Assembly: GCA_003116995.1 (NCBI GenBank)
Contig: BDSL01000018.1
Coordinates: 372,001-436,000 of the forward strand
Direction of reading: 5' to 3'
DNA: 64,000 nt
From: Yamagishiella unicocca
Taxonomy: Eukaryota; Chlorophyta; Chlorophyceae; Chlamydomonadales; Volvocaceae
The notes under the pieces were generated by a model. The model had not been told where the DNA came from and made no database searches. It saw only the letters and a program-made list of their open reading frames with translations. Each line of letters begins with the position of its first letter. The stretch's first letter is position 1. The position numbers and the translations under genes were made by a program. Shown in pieces: positions 46,401-57,700 of the stretch.

Positions 46401-49400
46401 AGCGAAACCGGGCAGATGGGGCATGCAGGAATCCTCGGGCACACTGCGCCGCCGCCGCGATCTCCCATTGTCCCGCACAGCTGCAGCGCAGAGCATTTCG
46501 GCAGCCTTGCGTACGTTGGCGCCCATGGGCGGTCCCCGCGGCTCTCCTATCCCACTCGCAGCGCACTGCGCCGTTTCCATTGCTGCCCTCCCGCCCCGCC
46601 GCCGCCGCGGCCCCTGCAGGCACACGCCCGCGGCCGGATCACCAGCATGGTCCTGTCGCCGTGGGGGGAGCTGTGGACCGCCTCGTCTGCAGGCACCGTC
46701 CGCGTGTGGCAGTACCTAGGGGGCTCACCCGGTGCGGCGAGGTCGGGGGGGGGTGCGAGGTTGGGGCGGTGAGAGCGGGGCCCATAATCCAGGCAACTCT
46801 CCTCTTCTGTGTCCGTAACCTCTCGCGTACGGCGACACGCGCATAATGTCGTAAAGATTGTCGTACACCTTTTAGCGACAGTCCGGAGACAGGATGCGGC
46901 GTCTTAGCGCCACGGCCGCTCCATCCATCGGCCGCCCCTGCGCCCTAGTCACCCCTCGCGCCCGCCCCACCCACGTCCTCAAACGTTCCTCCGCCACTTG
47001 TCTTCTCTTCTTCCCTCTTCGCCGCACCTGCTTCCTCCCTACCCGCCCTCCCCTAACCTCCTCGCGGGTTCGCGGATATAACACACCCCTAACCCCCCCT
47101 CGCAACCCCCCTAACTCCGGGCGCCGCCATTCGGTAGTAGTACCTGTTACAGTGGGTTCCAGACCAGAAGGTAGAGCCATCGGACACACCGCCTGACACT
47201 GAAGGAAACCTGGTGGTCCCTCAGGCTTGCGCCCGCCCCTGCGGCTGTTCGAGTGCCGGCGCGCCCGGCTGACGCTGGGGGCGGTGGCCCGGGCCGCCGC
47301 GCAGCGGGCGCACAGTAAGGCCCGGCTGCTGGCGGTGGGGCCCAGCGGCCGCGTGGTGTGGTCCGCGGGCCGGTCGGTGGTGGTGCTGTGGGGGGCGTAC
47401 GACGGGGAATTCCTGGGGACGCTGACGCCGGGGCTGGCGCAGGAGGGCAGGCCGGGTGCGGGTGGCTCGGCGGCGTACGCGGGGGACACGGGCGCCATGA
47501 CCAAGGAGGGCAACATGATGCATCTGGAGATAAACCCACAGGCGGTGAGCGGGGAGATAAACCCACGGGCGGTGAGCGGGCGGGGTGGGGGCCGGCGGCG
47601 AGCGATGTCGGCGGCTTGGAAGTCGGAGGGGGGCGCAAGGCGTGGGATGTTGTGAGGGAGCAAGCGCGTGGGAGGGCGGGCGGTCAAGGTGGGGCCGACT
47701 TGGTGAGGGATGAGGTTGGGCTTGCAGCTGACCTGGGAGCTGGTAACGCAGTGGGCGCTGGAGTGGGCCTCACAGCCGCGGCTGCAGGTGTGCTCGGCAC
47801 ATGCGAGGCAGCCTCCTGTCTGTCAGGTCGAAGGCGCGCGCAGCAACCCTAAACACCCGCTGTCGCCTTTCCCTCCCTACGCCGCGCCCTCCCTCGGCCG
47901 CGGGTGGCCGCTTCAGGGGCTCGACAGCAGCGTCATCAACCGGCCCTTCGTGCAGCGCACCGTGATCGACATCAGCGAGGAGCCGGAGTGCGGTGACCCC
48001 GAAATAGGGCTGCAGGTCATCAAGGGCATTGCGGGCGCGGCCAAGCTGGCCTACAGGCTGGGCAAGAAGATCCGCCAGAACTTCGTGGTAGGTAGTGAGG
48101 TTCGAGGGAAACCCGTGGATGTCCGAGGTAGTGAGGGAGGGGGGCCGGGGGTCAGTCGCTGGCAGCCGAAGCGGTCATGTGCAGGTCGCGAGCGCAAGGC
48201 TCATCGTCGGAACAGCACCAACCGCCAATCCCCCCACCTGAGGAGATCCTCGCGCCAGCACCCGTTCGTCCACTTGACGCTGCAACCCCGTCCTTGTGGC
48301 CGCCCACGCACACGCAGGATGTGCCCACCGGAGGCGACGCGGGTGGCCCCAACGAGCAGGGTGGCGGTGCGGGCGGGCGGGGCAAGATGGTCGCCCTGCT
48401 GCCGGGGCTGGACCAGTCCATGTACGTGGCGTACAAGGGGGGAGTGCTGGAGAAATACACCGAGTGGGGCAGGTGCGCCATGGTGGGAAAGGAGGGGGGG
48501 CCGGTGCGGATGGAAGGCGCGGATGGGGCGTCGTACCGTGTCGTGCGTCGCCGCAGCTGGCAGCAGCAGTCGGCTACTGTGTATCGTCGACATAAACTTG
48601 CCGATAGGGTATGCTTCACTACTTACCTCTTCACTTCCGTTTCCCTTGTCTTTGTCTTTTCACCCCACCAACACCACTGCCCCCATCCTCCTATCCTCCC
48701 TCTCGGCTTCCTCCCACCCTGTCTGCCCCGCCCCCTGCCCCGCCCCTGCCCCCGCGCCCCCCCCTCCGACCTTGGGCCTCCAGCATGCACCTCCAAACGT
48801 GTGTACCAAACGTTATCCTGTTCGGTTTCTAGTCAGTGCCGACCCACGGGCTTTTCCTCACGAACCCTTCCGATCCTCACAAACTGCCCCTCGGTTTGTC
48901 GGCCGTGAATTCGCGGATTCGCGGATAAAACCCCCCGACCTTCAGGCTGCTCTGGAGCCGCGACTACGGTCGCACCGCCCAGCTGTACAGCGTAGAGCTG
49001 GTTGGGTCCATGTTGTGGCTGGGCTGCGGCGACGGCTTCATCCGCACCGCGGCGGCCTCCTCGGGGGAGGTGCTCCGCAGCTGGAAGGCGCACGACTTCC
49101 CCGTCGTGAGCTTGGCGCATGACGCCGGCAGCACCGGCCGCGGCAGCGGCCTGGTCTACAGCCTGTCGGAGAGCGGCAGCGTCAGGGCCTGGCCGGCGGT
49201 GCACCCGGCAGAGCAGCACCGGCTAGCGTGGCGGGTGAGAGGAGTGGGGTGCGGGCGTTGCGTGGGTTCGGGAGGGGGAGCGGAGTGGCTGGGAGGGCGG
49301 GCGCTCCGCGAGGGAGGGAGCCGACCAGCTCCCAACCCAAACGGCATGGGTCTGGTCTCTCGCCAGTCCGCCAACGTCAGCGGTCCCCATTTTGCCACAG

Positions 49401-52282
49401 GGTTGTTAGCCTTGGTTACGATCCAGGGGTGTCGGCCTGCGGGCTTCCTCTCTAAACCTCCGCCCCGACGCATGGGTCTTCCTCGCAACCCCCCGCCGCG
49501 CGCAGGACGGCCTGCTATCCAGCCTGCACACCCACGAGCTGGCCGTCCTCGCCGCCACGTGGAACGTCAATGAGACGCGGCCGGCGGCCCAGTCGCTGCG
49601 CAGGTGGCTGGAGCCAGCGGCGGGCACGGCCATTGTCTCTATCGCGCTGCAGGTGGAGAGCGCGGGGGTGGGGCGAGGCGTGCGGGGAGTGGCTCCGCAG
49701 GCCGCAAATGGGAAGCGAGATGATGCTTATCACCCCGCATAGAGGTCCCCAGTAATGGCAGCCGCATCGCTGCGCTCCATCCAGCCCCGCTCCGCTCTAT
49801 TCTTCCCACGCAGGAAGTGGAGGTCGGGACCAGCAGCGTGGCCCGGGACGCCGCCATCACCTTCCTTTCAAAGGGCATGCTGGTGAGCTGGGGCGCCAGG
49901 GCTAGCAGACATTCGGGTGACGGCTGGCTGGCTGGCTGGCTGGCTCCCGGACTCTACCCCTTCTCCTTTGTCGACTTCGCTCCAATCTCCTGCGCCCACC
50001 GCAGGAGCGAGGCAACCAGAACGCGCAGTGGTGGGCGGCCGAGCTCGCCGGCGCTCTGGCGCACACGGGGCACTCGTGGGTGCGGGTGGCTCTGCGCCAG
50101 ATGTCGGGGCTGGTGGTGGTGGTGTTCTGCCGAGCGGAGCTGCAGCAGCACGTGGGCGAGGTGGCTACAGCCAACGTGGCGTGCGGCGTCATGGGGGTGG
50201 GCGGAAACAAGGGAGCCGTGGCGGTGTCCATGTCCGTGTTCAGGTACTGGGGACAGCACGGCAGGAGGGAGGAGGAGGGAACCGTAGGCACATCCAGGGA
50301 GGGCCAGGGAGCCGGGGGAGGAGTCCAGGGATGCGGGTGCCAGTTGTCGCGGGTCGTGGCACCCAACCTGTGCATTAGGTCTGAACGCGGCTGGGGCATT
50401 GGGAGGAATGGCCTCGCTCACACCAACCACCACCTGGCCCTCCTTCACCTAGGTACGTGTATGCATCAACAGCACCCATCCATTCCTTTGGTCCTCGCAA
50501 CCGCCAAATCGCTCCACATGTGATACCAGCAAAAACCGTCCCCCGGCTTGCCTTCCTCTCTACGCCGCCCACCCCCTGCCCCTGTCCTGCTGCGCCCCAG
50601 GCGCCGCATCATGTTCGTGAGCTCCCACTTCGCCGCGCACCAGGAGCGCGTGGACGAGCGAAACGAAAACTACAGAAAAATCATGCGCCTGCTGCACTTC
50701 GACAATACCAGCAAGGCGGCGCAGCGGCAGAGCCGGCAGACCGCCGACGCTTGCGTGCGCGAGGGGGGTGCCGCCATGGACGGCGCCTTCGACATCGACC
50801 TGGAGCCGGTGCCGGGCGGCGTCGGCGTCCTGGAGGACGGGGACGACGTCCACGGCCCCGGCATGGCCGATGCGGCGATGCTCGTCTGGGCGGGCGACTT
50901 CAACTACCGCATCAAGGGGGACTACGATGAAGTGTGTGACCTCGCCTGCACGGGCCAGTTCTGGCAGCTCTCACAGATGGACCAGTGCCGCATCGAGATG
51001 GCCAAGGGCACCATCTTCCACGGTCTGCGCGAGGCGCTGCCGCCCGAACTGAGCCACCCGGTCTTCGTGCCCACATACAAGTACAACAAGGGTGAGGCGC
51101 ACAAGGTGATCGCCGCGGCCGAGCCCGGCGGCGTCACGAGGTTGGAGCTGCCGTTCGACTCGAGCGAGAAGCGGCGAGTGCCGGCGTGGACGGACCGCGT
51201 GTTCTTCCGCGGATCGCGCCCGGGCAGCTTGGGTAGGTAGGCGGCCGGGTGGGCGGCCTGGGTGGCTGGGCAGGCGGGCGGGTACAGAGTAAACCTGTTA
51301 ATGTATCAAGGTTATCACCCCGTCCGGCTTTACGTTCTCCAGCATGCAATTTCACAAATGAGTGTCCTGAACTTTTTCCTGCCGATTTTATTGTCTCTTA
51401 CGGTGCCAATTTGCGAGTTTCCTCTCAACTCCCAGCAATGTGGTGTAACCGGGCCTTGTCGCCCCACCCAATGCTGGCGCCGCTTCGCAGACGTGACGGA
51501 TGAGGAGGTCACCGTCAATGTCGAGAAGCCTGAACACTACAACTGCGTGCTGGAAGTGAACGACTCGGACCACAAGCCCGTGTACGCGTTGCTGAAGGTG
51601 CACCTGCCTGCGTACAACCAGGTGGGGAAACAGAGCGGCGCGTGTTCGTACACCGGCAGGGACAGTCGGTATTGCGGGCCTCATGGAAATCCTTGGACTA
51701 CAACCAATTTTAGAGTAGTTTAATAGCAATGTCGCAAATACATACATGGATAATACTAGTTTAACTCGTACGCCCGTGTCCCATCCTTCCCTATCTATAC
51801 AGGAGCAGAAGCGGCGCCACAGCCTGGCCGCTGCCACCGCCGTACACCACGCTGCGCTGGCGGGTGACGGGAGCTCCAGGCAGCTGGTGGAGGCATCACC
51901 CTCCGCGCTCGGCATTTCATCTCACGCCTCGCGCCAGAACTCCACCATCGCCTTGACGAACAAAAGCCGGGGCACCTTCATGGTGCAAGTCATGGCAGAG
52001 CGACGCGCTGACGGAAACGCAGGGGGGTATGTCTTGTGCCCATTGCCAACCTGGCTGGAGGTCAGTCCCACCACGTTTACCCTAGCTCCGGAGGATGTAA
52101 GCAACGGTGGCGGCGGCGACACCGCGCAGAGTAGGGCACAGGTGCATCTGTGTGCTCTGGCAGCTGATGCCTACCGGGGGGTTGAGCCCGTGCAGTTGCG
52201 CTTCGTGTTGCATCCGATGTGGGGCTCCGGAACCATAGGGGGGATGGTGGGGCCCTCGGTTACTGTTACCGTCAAGAACTGA
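43418..52282 (+). CDS. WD40-like / inositol-polyphosphate 5-phosphatase / ASH protein (plant FRA3-like)
   Basis: CDS join(43418..43453, 43536..43579, 43794..45718, 46023..46096, 46620..46731, 47225..47544, 47917..48087, 48318..48472, 48946..49234, 49506..49652, 49814..49882, 50005..50243, 50601..51232, 51491..51621, 51803..52282), 1607 residues, all in phase. Removes the 5-phosphate from inositol phosphates or phosphoinositides at membranes. Residues 1-650 are low-complexity. About 655-1040 is WD40-like (LWTGHKDGKVVRWSVG, ELWTASSAGTVRVWQYLG, LWLGCGDGFIRTAAASSGEV). The type II 5-phosphatase domain (about 1045-1445) has all key motifs: ATWNVNE, LQEVEVG, GVGGNKGAV, SSHFAAHQ, WAGDFNYRI, PAWTDRVFF and NDSDHKPV. 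The last 120 residues (STIALTNKSRG to TVTVKN) look like the immunoglobulin-like ASH domain of OCRL/5PTase proteins. WD40 plus 5-phosphatase is the layout of plant FRA3-type enzymes. The N-terminus carries endocytic-like motifs. First two exons are short and less certain. Confidence 0.9.
46196..46262. repeat. Short direct repeats in 5-phosphatase intron 4
   Basis: GGGAAACCCGCTAATGGGCA occurs twice, flanked by GCACCACTA/GGGG pieces. A GGGGTTTGGGG motif also recurs at 46281-46345. Confidence 0.85.
47138..47205. repeat. Dispersed repeat family D, copy 2
   Basis: GTAGTAGTACCTGTTACAGT, then GGGTTCCAGACCAGAAGGTAG and GCCATCGG..CGCCTGACAC. Matches 27046-27110 and 52470-52512. Lies in the 5-phosphatase intron ending at 47224. 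Confidence 0.8.
48099..48125 (-). repeat. Dispersed intronic repeat family C, 27-bp core, inverted
   Basis: Exact reverse complement of 38104-38130, lying 11 bp after the donor of 5-phosphatase exon 47917-48087. Confidence 0.9.
48785..48866 (+). repeat. Dispersed intronic repeat family C, second block
   Basis: GTGTACCAAACGTTATCCTG, then GTGCCGACCCACGGGCTTTT and CCTCACGAACCC, aligns with 38195-38263. A further degenerate copy (GCATGGGTCTTCCTCGCAAC) is at 49468-49493 in the next intron. Confidence 0.8.
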
Positions 52283-53695
52283 CTCCACCCTTGCTTGGTG
52301 CACGGGCGTGGTTTGGATGAGGACACGTCCTGACCACCGAGGGATTTCTCACTGGGTGGCCACTGCACCGACATGGAAACCAGTGACGGCGCGCCAACAA
52401 ACAATGCCGCTTGCCATTCTGTGGTTTTAGCGAATTCTCGCGAGCAGGGAGGCCAGTGATGCGCTGTGGTAGTAGTACTTATTACAGTGGGTTCCAGACC
52501 AAAAGGCATACAACGGGGTGTTAAATAACGTAAGAGCAGTGCAGGTGCAGGTGTTACCGTAAGACTGCTGCCGGGACACTAGGGGTATGGATTTTATATC
52601 CTGCAGGGTCCCAGGAAAGGCGTTGTCATTGTGTTCCCAATACCATTAGCCACATACGAGAGGCTGCTTTGACCAGGCGTCACTTTTTACCGCCTTCGTG
52701 CCGGCAAGCTAACGGCCCGCCACGGAAGACTGTGATATGGGGTGGTGGGAAGGATAGATGGCAAGGGTTATTGTCCCTGCTGGTGGCTGCTGCTGTCCAC
52801 CATCGTAATGTGCAATGAGGAGGGGACGTCGGCAAGAAGTCAGGAGGTAATGTGAGCCGCTATGACAACCAGGGCGGCCCTAAACACTGTAATTCTACGA
52901 AACCCACTCGACTTTGAGGATCTCAGCAATGGCCGCACTGCACTTGCATCACGTTTTACCCATGTAAGCTGTTAAAAGTCTGGAAGGTGCCGTAAGGGCA
53001 TTTAAAAACACTTAAGGACCTACCAGTACCAGCACCCTCTCATACTTTCACGAAGGCTGCCCTGGCGGGTTCCTTGTCAAAGGCGCGTGCGCGGCACCAG
53101 ATAACGATAGTTGGGGGGGGGGCATTTCTGCATACTGTCCTGATGGCGCCTGGCGACACGACAGTCAGCAGGAAGCCATAAACGCAATGGCTGCGCCCAA
53201 TAACGCAGGGCTGTCACTACAGTCGGAAATCGTTGCGACTTGCCCCGCGCAAGCGTCCGGTACGTTACCCTTGCAGCCAGAACCCATGTTGGTCAACGTG
53301 ACCGGCGTCTCCCGAGCCCGTCGTACTTGGTTCAGTCTTGATACAGAAAGGAAATCTGGGAGCAGCTTCGCTTTAGCTACAGTTTGATGAGGCGTACGAG
53401 GGGGGAGGTCGTGACAATACCTCGCAAACACACATTCTCTGGAAACCTCACATTCTTAGGTAATGCAGTGCAATATACGTTTGACAGTAAATATGTCTGT
53501 TGTCATTTCGGAAAACGACGTCTCATACCGTTGTCGCGCAGGCGTGGCGTGCTGTACGGCCTCCATGTATTCAACCATCGTCATGAGCCTACATAAATGT
53601 GACCTTCGCTTATTGTTCTGAACATTTGTCCACACACATAAAAACTTCGACCTCCGCGACTTCACGCCTTCCTAGCTATCAATCAACGAAATACT
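52283..53695. other. Intergenic region between the 5-phosphatase and cytochrome c genes
   Basis: It includes the probable 3' UTR of the 5-phosphatase gene (TGTAA at 52888-52892, another at 52963-52967) and then the cytochrome c promoter and 5' UTR. No ORF here has support. Confidence 0.55.
52470..52512. repeat. Dispersed repeat family D, copy 3 (partial)
   Basis: GTAGTAGTACTTATTACAGT then GGGTTCCAGACCAAAAGGCA, nearly identical to the first half of the copy at 47138. Lies in the 3' region of the same gene, about 190 bp past the stop. Confidence 0.8.
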
Positions 53696-54314
53696 ATGGC
53701 TACTTTCGCTGACGCCCCGCCTGGCGACCTTGCTAAGGGCGAGAAGATCTTCAAGACCAAGTGCGCACAGTGCCATGTTGCTGAGAAGGGTGGCGGCCAT
53801 AAGCAGGTGCGCGCCGCCTGATTGAGGTACACCCGTGGATTCACCATCAGCGCTTTGGTGCTGCTGCGCCCGCGTCGTCAGGCTGTATCCATGACCTTCT
53901 GCCCCATTTTGGTTTATGGGTTTGCAGGGCCCGAACCTTGGCGGCTTGTTCGGCCGTATCTCGGGCACAGCTGCCGGCTTTGCCTACTCCAAGGCCAACA
54001 AGGAGATGGCTGTTGAGTGGAACGAGTCGTCGCTCTACGAGTACCTTTTGAACCCTAAGAAGTAAGACAGTTGGGGTTGTGGCACAACAGTGTTTCGTTT
54101 GATTCCTGATGATGTCGGCAATGTCGCAGCTACGTATCTGCACTGCGCGACAATGTCCAACGTACTGGTGTAGTTTTCTGCTTGTTTCTCACAACCGCCG
54201 TGCTGGCCGCTTTTTTACAGGTACATGCCCGGCAACAAGATGGTCTTTGCTGGCTTGAAGAAGCCCGAGGACCGGGCGGACCTCATAGCTTACCTGAAGC
54301 AGGCCACCGCTTAA
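53696..54314 (+). CDS. CYC: Mitochondrial cytochrome c
   Basis: Soluble electron carrier of the mitochondrial intermembrane space, shuttling electrons from complex III to complex IV. CDS join(53696..53806, 53928..54061, 54221..54314), 112 residues, the usual plant/algal length. The haem-binding motif CAQCH is at residues 23-27. The distal ligand Met lies in [23 protein letters not shown], then [20 protein letters not shown], and the C-terminal [11 protein letters not shown] are classical. The N-terminal extension [18 protein letters not shown] is plant-like. The gene converges with the kinesin-2 gene: only 477 bp separate the two stop codons. Intron 1 carries a weak family C motif (ACACCCGTGGATTCACC at about 53831). 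Confidence 0.98.
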
Positions 54315-54791
54315 GTCTGAGAGGAAGTACTCGAACCTATTCATATAGCGCTGCTGCGAGTGCAAGTGTCATATGCGGTGTGTGTGCGTGTGTGTCTGTG
54401 TCGTGCACGGTGTGTATGAGTGCACGGTGCGCGGGAGGCCATTGATCGTCACTTTCCTTGATTAGAACTGCTTACAAATGGAGTCAAGCGCGACCAATTT
54501 CCGCACTGACGAGGCTTACATATGGGTACAAGGAAATGCCAAGTCTGGCAGCACTTGTCGCTGCCCTGTACATCAGCGTTATGTTGACATGGCGTTATTT
54601 AGTCCCGCAAGCCTACTCAGCTTCGTGGAACCTGTTCACCTATGACATGGTTTAGAAAGCTGGCATGCCTATTCGGCAACACGTGACGACTGTAATTCCT
54701 TCCTGTCAAACCCACCCCGTTCCCAGACTACCGCTTAGATTGTAATCACCACGCAGCGTCTTACAACACAGCCTGCCAAAACTGCAGCACC
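54315..54791. terminator. Convergent 3' ends of cytochrome c and kinesin-2 genes
   Basis: TGTAA for cytochrome c occurs at 54691-54695 and 54741-54745. TTACA (TGTAA on minus) for the kinesin occurs at 54761-54765, 54516-54520 and 54472-54476. Unless the kinesin uses the signal only 27 nt after its stop, the two 3' UTRs overlap. A short GT-rich stretch lies at 54376-54440. Confidence 0.6.
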
Positions 54792-57700
54792 TCATCGCGC
54801 CGCCTTGGTGCCCTTGCGAGCCGAGGCAGGTCGTTTCTTCGCCGAATCGGGTCGTTGTGCCATGTTTGCGTTGACCTCGCCCAGGTGGACGTTCTGTTCG
54901 GAGCCCACGAAGATGAGCTCACCGTCTTCAGCAAACGCAGCGTTGATGGCAGCCTGCGCAATGCAGTGGGAGGGTCAAAATGCCATGCATGTCCTGTTAG
55001 TGTACACGTACTTCAGCAGTAACCGTTTTCACAAACATGCATGTCCGTAGGATATTCCGCATGGTAGGTGGATTGTCTATACATGTTTCCTATCGGCCTC
55101 GCCGCCGAATCCTCGCGCCTCTTCGTCGTAAGCGTATTGCCTAACCTATGGAACAATCCAATATCTTCTTCTCCTGATGCACGCGGCGTCTCTCCCGCCC
55201 CAGCTCCGTCCAACACACGGTACCCTAGGTCGCACCTGCACGCGCGGATCCACGCCTGGCCCCTCGTAGTCGTACGTGGTCCGCTCTGGTAGGTCCAACT
55301 CCAGGTTCAGGATGTTCTCCGACTTGAAGCGCGGGTTCATGTCGCCCATGGCGTTGGCCAGTTTGGCGAAATCCGACGTTGGGCGGCGCTGCCCTGACGC
55401 TGACACCGGCCGGCGCGAGTTGCCCGCCGCCGTCTCGCGCTTTCCAATATCGCTCAACCGCTCCAGAACCCACACCTCCCGCTCGTCGTCCCAGTGGGCG
55501 CGCTTCATCACCTGGGTGCCAGAAGTACGGATACGTGTAAAGCCGGCGCCCAGCAATACACCGCATACCCAAAGGAATGCAGGCCCAGGCTGACAGCATT
55601 GACAGCAAGGAGCTAGGGACAGTGTTGGCAGCAATGAAATAAGGGCTTGCATCGGAAAGAGGCATAAGGTGATTTTAGTAACGGCGGTGCAACAGGACAT
55701 GCCGAGAGAGTGTGCATCGTGCCCCCCAGGCTCGCTGTTTTTGTGCCCTGCAATAAACGTAACAACGTAGCCTCGCGGCTCTGACCCTTCGATCAGAGGC
55801 CAGCGCCAAGACCCTAGCCCCCAAAGCACTTTCAGGCACGCAAACTTCATGTCGGACCCACCTTCTGTACCTCCTCCGGCGGGATGAAAGCTTCGATGAC
55901 CATGTCCTTGAGCTGCATCTGGTCTTGCAGCATGCGGATGCTCTCCAGCAGGTCCTCCTGTCAACACAAAACCGTGACAGCACTTGTTCAGTGCGGTCCG
56001 ACCAGGGTCAGCACAAGCACGGGGCCCGCAGTGAAATCGTTTTCTGGCATGTCCACATCCCATCATGGCTCGCTGCGTGGGGCTTGACATAACTAACAGT
56101 ATGCGAACGCATGCATCCAATTCACACCATCAGTGGGATAAGTTCAATTCCAAGACCTAACCTCCACCCCACCACTCCAAACCCTCCAAAGCCGCGCCTT
56201 GCCGCCCCAAACGGTGCGCCCACCTTCTCGCGCTGGAACTCCTTGTACATGTCCTCCACCTCGGCATTGACCTCCTGGAACTTCTTCCACAGCTTCTTCA
56301 GCTTCTTGGTCTTCTGCTCCGCCTCGTCCGCCTTGTCCTTGTACTTCTCCTCAGCCGCTAGCTGGGTTTCCTCCATGGCCGCGATCTTCTGTCGGCGCTG
56401 CTCCTCATCCTTACGCCTGGGTTTTGGGGTTCGGTTTCCGTTTAATCAATCGTACATACAAGGACTGGATGAGAAGCCTCGGTGTAGCAAATGCTGTCGT
56501 ACATGCTGTCGTACGCCGTACCTGCGCTCCAGCTCTAGCTCCTTCTTCTTGAGCTCCTCCTCCTTCTTCTTCGTGACCTCTGCCAGCCCACCAGCCGCAT
56601 CGCCCTTAAGGATTTTGGACTCCATGGCCTTGAGCTTCTTGGCCAGCGCCTCCTTCTCAGCACGGATCTAGACAAAAGGGAGAACGGTGTTGTGGGACAG
56701 GGGCGTCTGGGGCCGCGGTCGTGGAAGCGGCTTGGGTAGGTGGACACGCAAAGCTACAGACGGTACCTAGCTCCAATGCAGCGCTTTGGTGCGTGGCATC
56801 GCATGGGCAATGGTTGGACGATGGTTGTTTTGCCGTCGTGATTGTTTTCCGCTGATGTTTATACTACCAGCCAGTGCAGCCTCTGCACCGAGAGTGGTTG
56901 CGCCACATGAGCCCCGACAGACGCCCTCCTACCTGCTCAGCGTCCAGCGTCTTCTTCTGCACATCCTCCTTAATCTTTTGCTGCTTGCGCTGCATTTTGG
57001 CTGCCTCCTCCTCGGCCTTCTTCTTCACCTCCCCAAGCCGGTCAGCCTCCGCCTTAGCTTTGGCAGCGGCCTCCTCCTTGACCTGCAAACAGTATATGCA
57101 AGTTGGGGGTGGGCAGGAGGAAGTTTTGTCGCCGACAGTTGAAACCGTGCTGCAACGTTGACAATGTTGACGATGCCAGTGGCTGGCGCTGGCCGGTGTC
57201 GGGTGCAAGCGGCGTGTGTGACGAAGCTTTTATATCAGGCTGATCAACGGACCCATACATGCATCAGTGAGCATGCCGTTCATACTTTCCGCACCAGCAC
57301 CGAAAAACGCGACCCCATTCCCAACCCCTCCTCAGCACCTTTTTCAGCTGGTCATCGTTCAGCGCCGCAGCCTGCTTGGATGACAGCTCCGCCTTCATCT
57401 GCTCTTCCATATCGCGGCGCATCTTTTCCAAGTAAGCCGCGTCCAGGGCCTTGGGGACCGTAATCACCTTCTCGACCACCACCTCACCGCCAGGACCCAC
57501 CACCCCGCCCATCCCGTCAGGCAGGGCGCCGCCCTCAGCCTGAGGGAAGGCAAGCGCATGGCAGGAAACGTGGGCGCTGTCTTAACGGCAGTGGTTTGCA
57601 CGCAAGCAAGCCAGGGCGGGCTGGAGCCATTACAGTAAAAGTGGGGAGTGCATGGTACACGACCCGCATGATTCGGGGTGCGGGATGAGTTGGCGCCGGG

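Noticed and set aside
54458..54655. 65-codon frame with a hydrophobic stretch
   Set aside because: It lies in the shared 3' region of two convergent genes, with no family similarity and no splice sites.
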